A stretch of DNA of 5,899 nt, from positions 1-5,899 of the forward strand of contig SLNU01000117.1 of NCBI GenBank assembly GCA_007132865.1. Reading direction: 5' to 3'. Of the stretch, positions 5,670-5,899 are shown piece after piece. The notes under the pieces are model-generated. The model saw nothing but the letters and a program-made list of their open reading frames with translations, made no database searches and was not told the DNA's origin. This stretch comes from Bacteroidales bacterium (GTDB lineage: Bacteria; Bacteroidota; Bacteroidia; Bacteroidales; UBA7960). Each line of letters opens with the position of its first letter. The stretch's first letter is position 1. Position numbers and translations under genes: made by a program.

Positions 5670-5899
5670 TTATATAAAGAAGGCCACTCTTGCGATCAGG
5701 GCCAGTCCGAATGCGACCATCAGCAAACCGACAATGCGGTTAACCCAGGTCAGTACCTTGATGTTCAGGCGTTGCTTAATGCGGTTGGCAAGAAAGCATT
5801 TCAGAATATCCGTGACAAATACGGCCGAAACGGTTCCCGCAAAGAATACGAGTATTTCTTTGGAGGGGATGCCGTATTTGGCCGATACCAGGCTCATCA
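5670..5899 (-). CDS. LysE/RhtB family amino-acid exporter, C-terminal part (runs off right edge)
   Basis: The minus-strand frame is open from the right edge to the TAA at 5670-5672, giving at least 75 residues. The first visible ATG, at 5897, is almost certainly internal because LysE-family proteins are about 200-230 residues and only the last third matches here. Two membrane helices are visible, VFFAGTVSAVFVTDILKCFLA at about 17-37 and a C-terminal one at about 54-74. Between them lies a basic stretch (ANRIKQRL), then LTWVNRIVGLLMVAFGLALI, which closely resembles the usual LysE C-terminus with its W-x-N-R-I-x-G pattern and final helix. The family moves amino acids or related metabolites out across the inner membrane; the substrate here cannot be told. 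It lies upstream of gltX on the same strand, and read-through into gltX is possible as no terminator is seen in the 60-base gap. Confidence 0.82.
   Translation of the reverse strand, partial: MSLVSAKYGIPSKEILVFFAGTVSAVFVTDILKCFLANRIKQRLNIKVLTWVNRIVGLLMVAFGLALIARVAFFI

Noticed and set aside
1..5899. Mobile element, CRISPR array, defence island or secondary-metabolite cluster
   Set aside because: No transposase, integrase, terminal repeats, spaced direct repeats, tRNA or cluster enzymes were found; composition and gene content look like core chromosome.

Overview
The window reads as ordinary chromosome of a member of the Bacteroidota, probably an uncultured Bacteroidales-like anaerobe or facultative anaerobe with GC slightly above 50 % (by-eye estimate). 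Four things point there: a DUF3109 protein of the kind typical of this phylum, a DUF362 protein followed by a polytopic 4Fe-4S protein, A/T-rich leaders without strong Shine-Dalgarno sequences, and three exact copies of the Bacteroidota -7 promoter box TAnnTTTG just upstream of genes. No RNA gene, insertion sequence, CRISPR array, prophage or attachment site was seen, and no stretch over 300 bases lacks a gene.

Layout from left to right: (1) minus strand, 1-606, the N-terminal 202 residues of a membrane 4Fe-4S protein running off the left edge; (2) minus strand, 646-1572, a Tat-signal DUF362 protein just upstream of it and probably in the same operon; (3) a 146-base divergent intergenic region; (4) plus strand, 1719-2231, a 170-residue protein with about six membrane segments, possibly an ECF-transporter S component; (5) minus strand, 2233-3366, pdxB, convergent with gene 4 and separated by one base; (6) a 157-base divergent intergenic region; (7) plus strand, 3524-4093, a DUF3109 cysteine-rich protein; (8) minus strand, 4080-5609, gltX, overlapping the end of gene 7 tail to tail by 14 bases; (9) minus strand, 5670 to the right edge, the C-terminal end of a LysE-family exporter.

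The genes do not form one pathway. PdxB makes a precursor of pyridoxal phosphate, GltX charges tRNA-Glu, and the LysE-like protein probably exports a small metabolite. The DUF362/4Fe-4S pair looks like an uncharacterised envelope redox module and is the most interesting unit. The DUF3109 protein probably binds a metal or Fe-S cluster through eight cysteines. Other points worth a look are the compact convergent gene ends, a shared T-tract plus TAnnTTTG promoter layout, a 10-base tandem repeat in the pdxB leader, and a hairpin across the DUF3109/gltX overlap. I found no convincing new multi-gene system.
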